From assembly GCF_000150955.2 (NCBI RefSeq), contig NC_011689.1:372001-436000 (forward strand): a stretch of 64,000 bases of DNA, in the 5' to 3' direction. How positions within the stretch are numbered: the stretch's first letter is position 1; every line of letters starts with the position of its first letter. Source of the stretch: Phaeodactylum tricornutum CCAP 1055/1 (lineage: Eukaryota; Bacillariophyta; Bacillariophyceae; Surirellales; Neidiaceae). The notes beneath the pieces were generated by a model. The model did not search any database, was not told where the DNA came from, and saw only the letters and a program-made list of their open reading frames with translations. A program made the position numbers and the translations under genes. Positions 31,547 to 43,127 of the stretch are shown here, one piece after another.

Positions 31547-32963
31547 ATGAATTCGTCGTTGCTGTTGCGTTGGACGGGGTCGTCCTCGACGGCGTTGCGA
31601 CGTTTCGCGTTCGCGCATTCCCGCACGGTAGCCCGCGGGTTCGCCGCCAACTTTTCTCGGGATAAACCGCACGTGAACATTGGGACGATTGGACACGTCG
31701 ATCACGGGAAAACCACCTTGACGCAGGCCATTACCAAAGTCCTGTCCGAGAAGGGATGGAGTCAAGCCATGACTTACGAACAAATCGACAAGGCACCCGA
31801 AGAAAAGGCTCGTAAAATTACCATCAACACTTCCCACATTGAGTACGAGACGGCCAATCGTCATTATGGACATATTGATTGGTAAGACTCTGCAGGCTCC
31901 ACGTGAACGAGTACCTCGAACGGTATGGTACCGTCACAATACACGGTTTCTGCCCTTGTTAGCTCACACGTTTGCTGTCCTTTCTACTCGTTCTTCCCTG
32001 TTGTTGATCCTTGTTAGCCCCGGTCACGCCGATTACGTCAAGAATATGATTACGGGAGCCGCACAGATGGACGGCGGCATCCTCGTCGTAGCGGCGACGG
32101 ATGGTCCCATGCCCCAGACTCGAGAACACATTCTGCTCGCTAAACAGGTCGGAATCCCCAATCTTGTCGTCTTTCTGAACAAGGTGGACTTGGTCGACGA
32201 CGAAGAATTGCTAGAGCTCGTTGAAATGGAAATTCGGGAGTTGCTCGACTTTTACGACTTTCCCGGAGACGATATTCCGATCATTCGGGGATCCGCCCTG
32301 GCGGCGGCCGAAGGCCGCAATCCCGAAATTGGTTCCGAAAAAATTCTAGAACTCATGGCAGCCGTTGACGAAAAAATTCCGGAACCCATGCGGGACTTGG
32401 ACAAGGACTTTCTCATGCCAATTGAGGACGTCTTTTCGATTGCCGGCCGTGGAACCGTGGTCACGGGACGAGTGCAGCAGGGAAAGGTCAACGTAGGTGA
32501 CGAGCTGGACGTCATTGGACTCGATCAGAACCACAAGACGATCTGCACCGGTGTGGAAATGTTCAAAAAGCTGCTCGATTTCGGTATGGCGGGAGACAAC
32601 ATTGGAGCCCTCTTGCGAGGTCTCAAACGTGAAGATGTTCGCCGCGGTCAGATTCTGTGCAAGCCGGGGTCAATGAAGACGTCCAAAAAGTTCGAAGCGG
32701 AAGTGTACGCCCTCAAGAAGGACGAAGGAGGCCGTCACACCCCGTTCATGACCAATTACCGCCCACAATTCTTTTTCCGAACTGCCGATATTACGGGATC
32801 CCTTCAGTTGAAGAGCGGTACAGAGATGGTCATGCCCGGTGACAATACGACCGTTGATGTGGAGTTGATTTCACCGGTGGCGTTGGAACCCGGCCTCCGT
32901 TTCAATATGCGTGAAGGTGGAATGACTGTCGGAACCGGCATCGTTACCAAGGTTTCAGAATAA
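31547..32963 (+). CDS. Elongation factor Tu, mitochondrial, two exons
   Basis: GTPase that delivers aminoacyl-tRNA to mitochondrial ribosomes, 426 residues. Exons are 31547-31881 and 32018-32963; the 136-base intron splits the G3 motif and its removal rebuilds [14 protein letters not shown]. The N-terminal 40 residues are Arg/Ser/Ala-rich with no acidic residue ([20 protein letters not shown]), a mitochondrial presequence. GTPase motifs are [10 protein letters not shown] (G1), DCPGHADY (G3), NKVD (G4) and GSAL (G5). Domain 2 has [10 protein letters not shown] and domain 3 ends [13 protein letters not shown]. Upstream in-frame sequence lacks a better start. The bacterial-type sequence plus presequence favours mitochondrion over plastid. 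Confidence 0.93.
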
Positions 32964-33274
32964 TAAAGCACGTTTAGTAGAATGAAAGAAACGCAGTATG
33001 TTGTCTCTTGGCTAGTAAATGTTTTTGTCAACAGCACCAGTACGCCTACGTTACGACCGGGACAACGCGGGTTGTCCGTCAAGGAACAGTGGTGGATACC
33101 ATCAGCTTTCAACTAGTACGGGATGCACTGCGATGCCAAAAAAAGCTCCCAAAATCGAAATAGTGACGAGGCCATCGCTTAGATGAAAGAGTCGGTGTAA
33201 CCAATGTTTAGTTCGAAAACGCTAGACAAACGATAGGGCTTGTGTGCGATGGAATCGCCCTCACTGTCAGTTCC
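32964..33274. other. Intergenic, EF-Tu 3' end to SOD-like 3' end
   Basis: About 310 bases between convergent genes, presumably two 3' UTRs. I see nothing else in it. Confidence 0.5.
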
Positions 33275-33880
33275 TTACACCGACAAGCCAATCACGCCCG
33301 CCGCAATGCGTGGACCAGGATTGCCCGTCGTCAACGAATTTTCGTGTCCACCGCGGCCCTTGTCGTCCTCACCGACGTAGATCACCAGTGAACGTCCCAG
33401 AACAGAATGAGGACCCAAAAGCTGAACCTTTGGGTCCGAAATCTGAACGGAACAATTCCCGTTCTCATCGACAACAATGTTTCCCAAGTCACCCACCATT
33501 CTCTGTGCGTCCGTGGGTGCTCCGTGTGTCTTTCCTAACAACAAGAGATGGAAGCATCCAGAGTGAGAGCCAGACCAAATATAGCAGGGTCTCCGACACG
33601 TCCGACAGAAGTCGAACACGTGTGATTTGTTCGGAACAACGAAATCTCACGCACCAAATGGATTGAAAATGGGTCCACAGGACGAGGCACCTTGAGACAA
33701 GTCTCCCGAGACGCAGACGGAGATTCCGTGCTTTCCGGCGGCAAGGCCCGAAAGGCTTCCAGAGATTTTGACAGGCTGGTTGATATCGGCTTGGGTCAAG
33801 GTCAAGCATCCCAGCGACGGGTTTCCGCTCGACTCGCTCGAAAGCTGGCAGACGGCTTTACACGATGCTCCTCCAGTCAT
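33275..33880 (-). CDS. Cu/Zn superoxide dismutase-like protein lacking the copper ligands, two exons
   Basis: Protein of 161 residues with the whole Cu/Zn-SOD fold. Exons are 33880-33655 and 33534-33275; the junction FNPF-G-KTHGAP is in phase. Landmarks are KHGISVCVSGD, GPIFNP, THGAP, MVGDLGN, GGHENSLTTGN and GPRIAAGVIG. Compared with the canonical GFHVHEFGD, PHFNP, RHVGDLGN and VVHEKADD, the histidines for copper (H46, H48, H63, H120 in bovine numbering) are Ser, Cys, Ile and Tyr. Of the zinc ligands only H71 and D83 remain, H80 being Met. The structural disulfide cysteine near the C-terminus is Ala. The active-site Arg is kept. No signal peptide. Dismutase activity is therefore unlikely; a structural, chaperone or sensing role is open. 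Confidence 0.85.
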
Positions 33881-33886
33881 GGTTAA

Positions 33887-34640
33887 CTAGTTGTAGGGTG
33901 TGAGTGTAACTTCAGGAGGGAGACGAAGAATGTGGCGCTGAACCTCGATAATGGCTTCTATGGTAGCAAATTGACTGACAATACCGCCTACTATTGGTCC
34001 TGCTTTTCGCAATCTACCGTCCTGTCCCGTAGTCACGCTGTTTAGAGACAATTGTAAGTTTGCCGTTTTTGTGCGGTCGACGGAGGTTGGTGAAATCCAC
34101 ATTTGATATTGGTGGTTGTGCTTGTAAGCGTTGGGGTGGTGTGTGCCGTGCCTCCTGTGCTCGTTCTGAAAGAGTGTTTGTTGGTCCGGGTGCCTTACAG
34201 GTTTCGAGTTCACTGTCACTGTCGTCCCGCAAATCAAATTCGGTAGCCCAAGGGAATCAATCATGTTGACTGTGACTTTCGCTTTGTTTTTACAGTTAAA
34301 CTGTTCCTAGAGGCTTTTTTCAATCTTGAATTGCAACGTCTATCAAGCGGACGAAAGAAATGGCCAGCTTGCTGGTGGGCCATGGCCTCGTGTCTGTTTT
34401 GACTTTGTAACTTGATCTTGTATCTCGGCGTTGCAGCGTCATTCTTTTCCATTCCTTCTATAAGGATGGCACATTTAAATGATGTGAACGGAACTACAAA
34501 TGTTGAGGTAGTATCGATGCTTTCGGGGCATCTGTATCTGTTCACGGTATGACCAAGTAGGTCTGGAGATCGAGAGGAAACCGGCACATTGCCCAATTTC
34601 ACTTCAGCTGCGAACGTGTTACACTACCACTGCTGGCTGA
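33887..34640 (-). CDS. Unresolved coding-like region, possible multi-exon gene
   Basis: Minus-strand sequence from about 34640 to 33887 reads as coding in pieces: KLGNVPVSSRSPDLLGHTV... (34602-34261) and a C-terminal-looking segment ending IIEVQRHILRLPPEV (about 33990-33887). Between them a third frame also looks coding (acidic LRDDSDSELET, then ISNVDFTNLRRPHKNGK). I could not find a set of GT-AG introns that joins all pieces in phase; GTAAGG at about 34197 with TTTCAG at about 34167 is one possible intron. No family recognised. It may be a real gene needing transcript evidence, or a decayed one. Confidence 0.3.
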
Positions 34641-34808
34641 TGACCCAGCATGCCCGCTTCCAGAATTTGTTTCTTCTCCAGATGACGGGATGCAATTCTA
34701 GTTCGGTTAGGTCTGGAGGTTCCTATGTACGATGATTCTACGAAAACTCACATTCATCATTCCTAAAGCACTACATATCATTTCATTTTTGATATGGGAC
34801 AAGACATC

Positions 34809-37800
34809 TCACTTGGAGTCAGCAGGCTGCTTCATTCCAGATTGTATGTACTGGAGTATGGTACCGAACCGATCCGCCGCAAACACGGTGTCGAAGCGGT
34901 ACTTGTGCAGAAACTCTCTCGCAACATACTCCCAGTTTTCACGGTCCTGGACTATCTTCGTGTCTATCTCATTTTGACGCACCGACAAGTCCTGGTGTAT
35001 GCTTTCGATTTCGTCGCGGAAAAGCTCGCTGACAAAGGGTCCAAGCTGCGGGCTGAGATTGTAGCGGACCACATATTCCACAAGGAAGAAAAATACTGTT
35101 GCCAGAATCGCCATGGACACCGCACCCAACGCAATCCAAACGGGAATATCTGAGCTCAAGGAACTAGCATCAGGGAAGGCGTTCTCGATCACTGACCAAG
35201 GCAAGGCCACGGAAGCAGCCAGGGTAGTTACTAGACGGGTCAAGGTCAGAAGAATCTGAGTCATCGTCACGTTACGGATCCGGCTAATATTGACGCGATC
35301 CTTTCCATCCGTACGACTCGTCTTCGAACACAGGATTGTCCAAAGTCCAATTAGGATGACAAGCTTGCGGAGAAGATGAACAGCCGCCAAAACAGCACCA
35401 ATTGTGGACACAGCATTGGCCCAGAAAGCGACATCTTCCAGAGAGTCAATGTCGAAAATTCGCGCTACGCTGAAAAGGACCGAGGCGACGAAGACGAAGA
35501 AACCCGACAGGAAAATCAGAGAGGCGATGTCACTTTCGCGAGTGGCCCAGAAGAAGGTCTCAAAGTCTCGACTCTCACGTCGCAAAACCTTCGAATCGTG
35601 TTCCTTCGATAGAAAGTGAAGACTTTTCACGATACCTCTGGTTTCAGTTTGAATTGGAGTGAACGTGGTAGAATAGTGTCTGGAGGAGCAACAGAGGAGA
35701 CTGTACAAGTACCGGAAAGCTACGATAATGTTCCAATGCCAAAACTTTCGCTGCTTGATAAAACCAAAGCGCACTGGGCCTCTCTGCAACGAGTCTTCCA
35801 ACATGTGATCGTACGCAAGCAAGCGGTCGAATAGCTGCTTGGCATCGTTTCCTGACTTGGAGCTCCTGCTTTCGAGCAGGAAGTTCATTTCGTCCAGCAC
35901 TCGGAGAACATCGACAAGTTTTTCCTGTACGTAGCTATTGACATGGTAAGTGTCCACGATCAGCTTTGATACCAACAAAACCTGAAACTTTTGGATTTCA
36001 CTGATGTCGCTGGCGCGTGACTTGAGCTGCTCGTATGCAATGTCAAATTCAGTTGGTTTACTGTACCCGTAGTAGGTCAAGCTCTCACGGAACGCTTTCG
36101 CACGTTGCTCCAAAAGATTCAAAAAGGGATTTTTCGCCAACGGCGTCGAATCTTGGTCGTCTTGGCTCATCAAGGCGAAAACACAGCACTGCACCCGGGA
36201 AAAGTTCTTGTCGGCAAACAAGACTCGGGATTCCTCGTTCCGGATCTTGTATCGAGAGACATTCGCCATGGTTCCGAACGAGATCACAATGTTCAATCCA
36301 GCAAATAAGGCAGAAAAGAGGTTACCAAGGCTGCTGCCGATGAGTCGGAACGCAAGAACGCCGGATGCAAGAGCTGCTGACTGGGTCAAGGAGTTCGCGA
36401 AGTTCTGGGCTTCCACAGAGAAGTCGTCGATCAGGGAGTCGACCGGCTTCGGTTGGTTAAAGAGCTCGGAGCTCACACGCTCGTTGTTCAAATAGGCGTT
36501 GGCGGCGAATTCAGTTAACTGACTGAGAATAGCACAAAGTCGACGAGCACGGGGGAAATGCTGTGTAGCCAGGACTTTCTTAGTCGCCTCATCGACTTGC
36601 AGATGCCCTAGCAACAGTTCACAGTATTCAGTCAACACGACATCCTTCTCGGTCAGGACACTGCGACTAGTCCGAACGGCATCGACGGTTCTTGCTCCAG
36701 TTCCATCGGCTGGGATATCGGACTCTATTTTAGCCTCCAACTTGTCAGACACAGCCGCATTCCAGTGCTGCTGCAAGCTTCCGAGAAATATCTGATTATT
36801 TTCCAGCCCACGAGGTATAACGGAAGCCGTGAGCTTAACCATCCAGTCGCGAGACAGCAAATTGTCCAAATCTTGTCCGGTTTCCTCGAACTCGACTATT
36901 TTGGCGTATAGGTAGTCCACTCCGTCCCGGTAGGAAAAGCCCGGGCGCAAGAAACCGTCCTGCCCGTAGTTTGCCCCGGTTCCTCGTTGAACGACTTCTC
37001 CGTTCGACCAATCCGTTTCCTTGGAGTACTGCTGCAGCCTCGCATCAAACGAGATGCCGCGGCTAGCGTCTGCGATAAAGTTGTTAAAAGACATCGCATT
37101 GATGCATGCACCTGTCAGCCCACTGTATCGCATAAAATGCGGTGTGGCTTGCTCGTCTCCGACGAAAGCGAAAATGAAGCCCTTCTCCTCGTTTGACAGC
37201 CGCATGGTTCGATGGTTGACGTAGTGACCCACATCGAAGGTTGCCAAGGACTAGGACACAAGCTGTGTGAGATCCCCGCAGATTGGACACACCTTCTCCA
37301 TCAGGAAAGGGACGATAGCATTTCACTTACCACTTTCGACTCTTGGTTCCCGTCTGGACCCCGGGTCAAGTTTCCCTCACGCAAGACCTTGGTATTGTTT
37401 TGGAACTTTGAAATATACCCTTCCACACTCCGCACAATAACCTGCGTTACTGATTTCGTCAGGACTTCGTACTTTGCCTGTGGCTCCGCCACCAGACGGA
37501 AGCTCTCTCCGATTGGCAAGGAACTCAAGGAGCGTGCTGTGTAAGAATTGATGAGATAGAGGCGGGGAACGCGCTTACGTGCTCCTGGATTATACACGTC
37601 ACCAGTTCGAATGGTCTCGAGGCACCCCTCGTACCATAATCGATCAATGTGATGCACGAAAGTAGAACGGAGACGATCGATCGCCCTGGATTTGGATACG
37701 TACTCTGGATTTGACGCCAGAGGCTCGACCAAGCGATCGGAAAGTTCCTTCTTCCAACTTTCATATTCCCTTGGAAATTCCATCCCGAGGTAATAGTTGT

Positions 37801-40800
37801 CTCCAGTTTCGAAAAAGCGCGTTTGCAAAGTTTTACGGCGAAAACTTCCTGACGTTTGGCTGAGCCATTTGCAGCCCGTCACCAGCTGGGGGAATATAGA
37901 CTGAACCTCTTCCAGTTCTGGGAAACCACTTTCCTTCACGAGATTGTCGAAATGGATTCGCCAATCGTCGTCGTTGGAGATGGTCTCATACATGCGCTGG
38001 ACGATAGGCACAACTCGGACCATCTTTGTGAAGTCGCCTACGACTCTAGTGTTTTGATCATTTTGCGATCGTACATCGTCTAGTATACCGGTTCCCCATC
38101 GCTTCTCTCCGAAATTGTGCATCCCCATGGACACTTTCAATCCTTGCATACAGCACACGCCGTAAGGCTCTTTTGTGGTGACACCAATGTGTGTGGCTGA
38201 TGGGTATTGTTTTCTAAGAGACCGGAAGAGATGAGAGAAGTGAGTGTACAACCCGAAGACTCGCTTGCCGAGTGAAGAGCTTACTCGAGAGGGCAATGCT
38301 TACCCGATGGCTTCGACGACGTGAGTATGTCCGAGATCCAGAGTGAACATGGTATCCTCAATAGACGCCATGGGTACAGTCTGCTGGAAAAATTCTCCCG
38401 TTCGTCGTTTTTCCTGGCACTGAAACCGAATATCTTGGACGCCTACATGTGCTTTCGTATCCGTTCCTATTGGGTAAATAGATGGCAGATTCGTCGCATT
38501 GACATTCAGGCTGCTCATTTCCTTCGCATGGGGGCGGAACTTGTAAGACTACGAACGGAAGACCGTAAAAAGTTAGATTTCGAATATGGGCTTGAGACAT
38601 TCCCTACTACTCTGTGGCATACCTTTGCGTCGAGATCCATTCCTACGAGTTTAAAAGGTCGCACTTTCTGGTCCTGGTGTACCCACACCGCGTACTCCTC
38701 ACCGAGTTTTAAATCGTCGATCCCCAGCGGCGGTGTGTAGAGGAGTTTTGCAACTTTCCATGAGTAAAGACCGGAAGAGTCTTTACCGTCCGGATCTACG
38801 GACCGTAAAACAACATCACCATCCTTGAGATGGTGGCCCTGCTTCACCATACTGTTGGAAACGGAGTCGTACTTGGACTTGGAATCAGTTTGGACGTAAA
38901 TTATTCCTCGAGACCAAAGACGAGATGCTTCAGTGTGCAACGAACTTTCCAAATCTTTGATTGTGATCTCAACGAAACCTTGCGTCGGACTGTATCAAGA
39001 GCCGGTATTGTGGTGAGAGCTGCATCCAAGAATCAACAGCAACGGAGACAGCAGAATGCTCACTTACAGTGTATTTCCTAACTGAGCATCGGTTTCCCCG
39101 GAAGCAGGAATGTAGACGTCCTCAAAAATGGTTCCAAGATGGTACCTTAGCATGGCTATCCAGCGAGCATCGAGTCGAACAATCTGTGCTCTTTCAAAGG
39201 TTGACCCTCCTTTCGCAAAAGCATCGCGAGCCTCCTGGAGTTTCATGGTGCCCCCGCTAGCTAAACACGCTTCCGTACAGTGAATTGTCGTGATAAGTCC
39301 AGTTGGGCCTCCTCCCACGACAAGGACAGATTGCGGCGGAGCCCGCACAACCTTGGTTCTGTCAAATTGGATCGTCTCTGAAGTCTTCTCCTCGCAAAGA
39401 AACGGCGTGTACCGAGCTGTGGATTGGTTGTATTTATAGTAAGTGTTCCCAGGTGTGAGGTCTTCTGGACCGAGGAAGGGTTGATTCGAACGTTGAATCT
39501 CCCGGAGAACATTCAAACGAGCATTGTCGAGTTCTTCACAATTCATCTGGGATACTACCACTGTGTAGGGAGTAAGAAAATTCGAGTGAGAAACTGAGAC
39601 TCAAACCAAATTGATGAAGTACTTTTGTTCGTACCGAGCCGTTGAAGGGCAATCCGAAGAAAGGAAAATTCCATAAAGGCACTGTACTGGAACGTCTTGC
39701 CGTATTCGAGCTCAATGGTCATAAATGCCTAAAGCACAACAAAGTGAGAAGAGGATTTATGCAAAACCAGCCGCCCGCTCTTCTCGCTTACTTTTTGTGC
39801 CCGCGAAATGGATTCCGCCACCGGAATGTAGGCTCGAGGCATGAGATGAGCTTTGTTTAAAGAAATTATCTTATCGTTGCCTGACTCGACATGGATAAAT
39901 TGATGGAGCTCGCGATCTGGAACGTTGCCAATATAGATATGAAGGGCGAGGCAATCATTCTCATTCAGCCAGTACCATTCATCCCGCACAAGCTCGCCTT
40001 GAATCGACGGTCCAACAGAGAGGTCTCGAATTGCCTGATTTAGGTATTCCCGCCTAAGCTCCCTTTGAAGTAAAGTCTTGACCCGACCGAGCAGCAGCTG
40101 AGCTGGCTTCAGGTGGCCTAGATCGCCCTTCACAAGCTCTATCAACGTGCGCATGTCGCGAGGGGTCGTCTTCTGGAGGGCACTCTGTATACGCCATTTA
40201 TCCACGGCGCCCGTGTCTTGCCCCTGGATGTGACTCAATATCGCTCTAATGAGAATGTTGTCTGATGGAACTTTCCAACTGACTTGGGTGACAATATCGT
40301 GGCCAAGGCGAATGCCCAATTCGACGGGAGTGACAATGTTGAGCACTTCTCCAGCTTGAAGTTCCAGAAGCCCAAGCGATTTTCTAATAGCTTCCAGCCA
40401 GGACCAAAGGGAATCACTGATGGAAGAAACGCCGCCCGCCACTGTCTCCACGACGTCTTTCTGCATCTCCTTGCAAAGATTCCACGCCGCCGAAGTATTC
40501 ACATCAGGCTTTAAAGCCTGCAATCTGCGCACAATCGGGCCCAACACTTGCGCATCCCACGCGTTGCGACCCCGTAAACTCGACAGCAACAGGAGGACCC
40601 GGGGCATGTGAAATCGTAGTGTTTCAAAGGGATCTAACTGCTCCATACGCTGGTGGGCAAAGTTGCCCCACTCTTGAGACAGCATGTTGTGCCAGTGCTT
40701 GGCCAGCTGTCGGAGTACGTGGACGACCCCATTGTTGGTCATTGTGGGCATTGGACTGGCGACAAACGTCCGAACAATCGATTCGTCGGTTGGCAGTCGA

Positions 40801-42257
40801 TGGGCGAAACGGAACTCGTTGGTCTTAGCACGTCCAAAGTATGTTCCGTACTGGTTGCGGTTTGCGAGTTCAAAGCCGTTGGACTCGGGTGCGAGATTCT
40901 GTGCCGTGTTGTTGGGATTGTCCGTCAATAGTCCTTCCCGACCTTGCGTGACAACGCGAGTGACCCAGTTGCCTTGTCCCAATAGATTGCGAAAGATGGA
41001 TGCCAGGGCGTGATTTCGCGTTGAAGGGAAGTTTTCCGTGGCGGGAAAACCCGTAATCCCAACGATTGGGAACTGTCCCCAAGCGTCAAACACGCGATTC
41101 CAAGTAATGGCGGTGCTCCAGTGCCACAAAAAGTCGTACCGGGGTCCCAAGTTCTGTATAATAACGCGCGAGACGTTCCGATTGAGAAAAGCGATGCTAA
41201 GGACATCGGCAACTTCGGCAGGGTCACCTCTGTCCAGTGCTTCAATGACTTGCGAGGTCAAGTAGGCCTCAAAGCCCGTCTGGAAGGGTAGTTGAAACTG
41301 CAAAGCCCGACTCAGCTGCAAGGCGTTGACGTCGTTTAGTGCGAGCAATACAAGACGGCGCACGAGGCCTCGCCAGGCGCCTCCCAAAACACCGACTTCG
41401 TTGTTTAGCTGAATGTCATACGAAGTACGCTCTGAAATTGCAGCTTGCAAAACACTTCTCCGATCCCGAAAAAATGACTCATTACGTCGGATGAGAGGTG
41501 ACTGGATGGCCAAGGGTATAATTTGTCCGTTGCAGTCTCGACGGTAGGGTGTCGAAACGACTTCGCGTTGACTACCGACTTCCAGGGAAAGCAACGGCCG
41601 CGAATTCCAACCCCTCTCGTTTTCAAATCTTTTATTTTCAGAATCAATTATGTCACGGCGACTTATAGTTGCGACTGAGGGAGGTCGAGCCAACCAAACC
41701 GGCATTCTGGTACCTTCAGCTTTCGATACTTTCGATTGGCCTCCAACGGATCCCCGGCGACCGTGCGTTTGCGACACACGTCTGAGATTTGTGTTCGCGG
41801 AAGGAGGCAAGGATACGAGAGACTGAGAAACGCGAGATACAAATGCTGTAGGTACGTTTTGACTTTGAATGCTTTCGTCCATGGAGTCCGACTTGTCCAT
41901 GCTTCTAGTAGGCGCACCAGTGAGTGGTTGCTCGCGATTCAAAGACCCCGCCGCTCCTGCCAAAATGTGAGGCGACGTGGTTAGCATAGGCGCCATGTTC
42001 ACTTGATCATGTTGGGTAACAATGCTGGTGATTACTGGGGATGGGACTCCTTCTTGTTTGCCGCTTTCCAGAACCGGTATCATCGATGGGCGTGATCGCG
42101 GGGCCGCTACTGTGGCGGTGAAGCAGCCCTGGGACGGCCTTGATGGAGATGTTGGTGGGGGATTCTCCTCATCATGCTGGTTGGTAGACCATGAGGATAT
42201 GAGAGCATCAACATCCGATGGATCTGTCAAAAGACGACCGGAGGGGGGTCCTGACAT
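34809..42257 (-). CDS. Giant FAD-monooxygenase-like polytopic membrane protein, seven exons
   Basis: A single 2,329-residue protein. Exons read 42257-39792, 39728-39635, 39560-39068, 38989-38623, 38548-38304, 38213-37331 and 37250-34809; every GT-AG junction is in phase. Residues 1 to about 250 are disordered; about 270-820 are a helical region I do not recognise. The FAD-binding fold starts near 931 (SVLVVGGGPTGL), continues with FERAQIVRLDARW and LHTEASRLWSRGI, and closes near 1546 with VGDEQATPHFMRYSGL, as in group A aromatic or MICAL-type monooxygenases. The domain is interrupted by a long insert (about 1060-1130). The C-terminal 780 residues carry a hydrophobic stretch near 1810-1845 and about four to five membrane helices between 2090 and 2265, then an amphipathic tail. 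Substrate and compartment are unknown. Confidence 0.8.
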
Positions 42258-43127
42258 TCTGCAAGGGAACAATAATACTGTAGGAATGGCAAAACACGAA
42301 GAAAGGAAGACATTGTTTTATCAGAACTCAACATTCACTTCAACATAAAGTCGCAATGTGCCATGCTGTCGAGGAAGTAACGATGCAGAGCGTAGAAGTC
42401 TGCTCATAGGGAACAGAGCCTCTTTCTTGACATTCCTGACGAAAGTGGCATCCCTTTCTACTCACCTTGTATTCAACGAAGGGGGGTTGTCTTTTTTATT
42501 TCGGATGTTGGATTTGTGTCATCGCGACCGATGGCAAATGAGGAGGGTTTTTGCCGATTTGCCAGGGTCATTCTGACTTGTCCTATGACGCCCTATGACC
42601 GCATAGAAATGAATTTTTGGCAAACTTTTCGATGATAAGAAAACGATTTGATTTGGAAGGAAACAATTAACAGTGAAGCTCTTAAGTTTATCCATCTCAA
42701 CATTATTGGCATATTAGGACCATTGTTAGTCACAAAAAAATAAAACCTTCAGATTTAATATGTTTGTCTAACTTACACTTATTCCGCTGTAGATTAATAA
42801 CAAAAGCTTCAGAGATGGGTTTTTGACAAAAATACTACATTGAAAGCACTGGGTTTGATTTTACTTTCGACGAAAAAAACGCTTTCACATTCTTTGTCAA
42901 TAGCTTGGATAGAGTGGGACTAAAATTCGATATTTCGATGAGCAAATCTTTTAAAAACGCTCTACTTTTGTTTTTCCAAGCAACTTATATTTGTATTTAA
43001 TGTTACAGTTAGTGATCACAACCGTTTTGTCGACAACGGTAAGCAAGATCGTTGAATTTCTTTACTTTACACTGATACAACGAAACACAATGTTGCACTT
43101 ACTGGCCCGGAACAGCATATTGCTGCT
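42258..43127. other. AT-rich intergenic region
   Basis: About 870 bases; the part from 42600 to 43090 is markedly AT-rich compared with its surroundings. It contains the giant gene's promoter side (CCTTGCAG just before the ATG may be a leader-intron acceptor) and the DUF6824 gene's 3' UTR. Nothing coding. Confidence 0.5.

Noticed and set aside
39068-39560. Reading the FAD-binding exon as a stand-alone monooxygenase gene
   Set aside because: It has no ATG at a proper start, and both ends are splice sites in phase with the flanking exons, so it is an internal exon of the giant gene.
42600-43090. AT-rich block considered as an origin, centromere fragment or element remnant
   Set aside because: No repeats, terminal repeats or coding remnants were seen, and AT-rich spacers are ordinary between genes.
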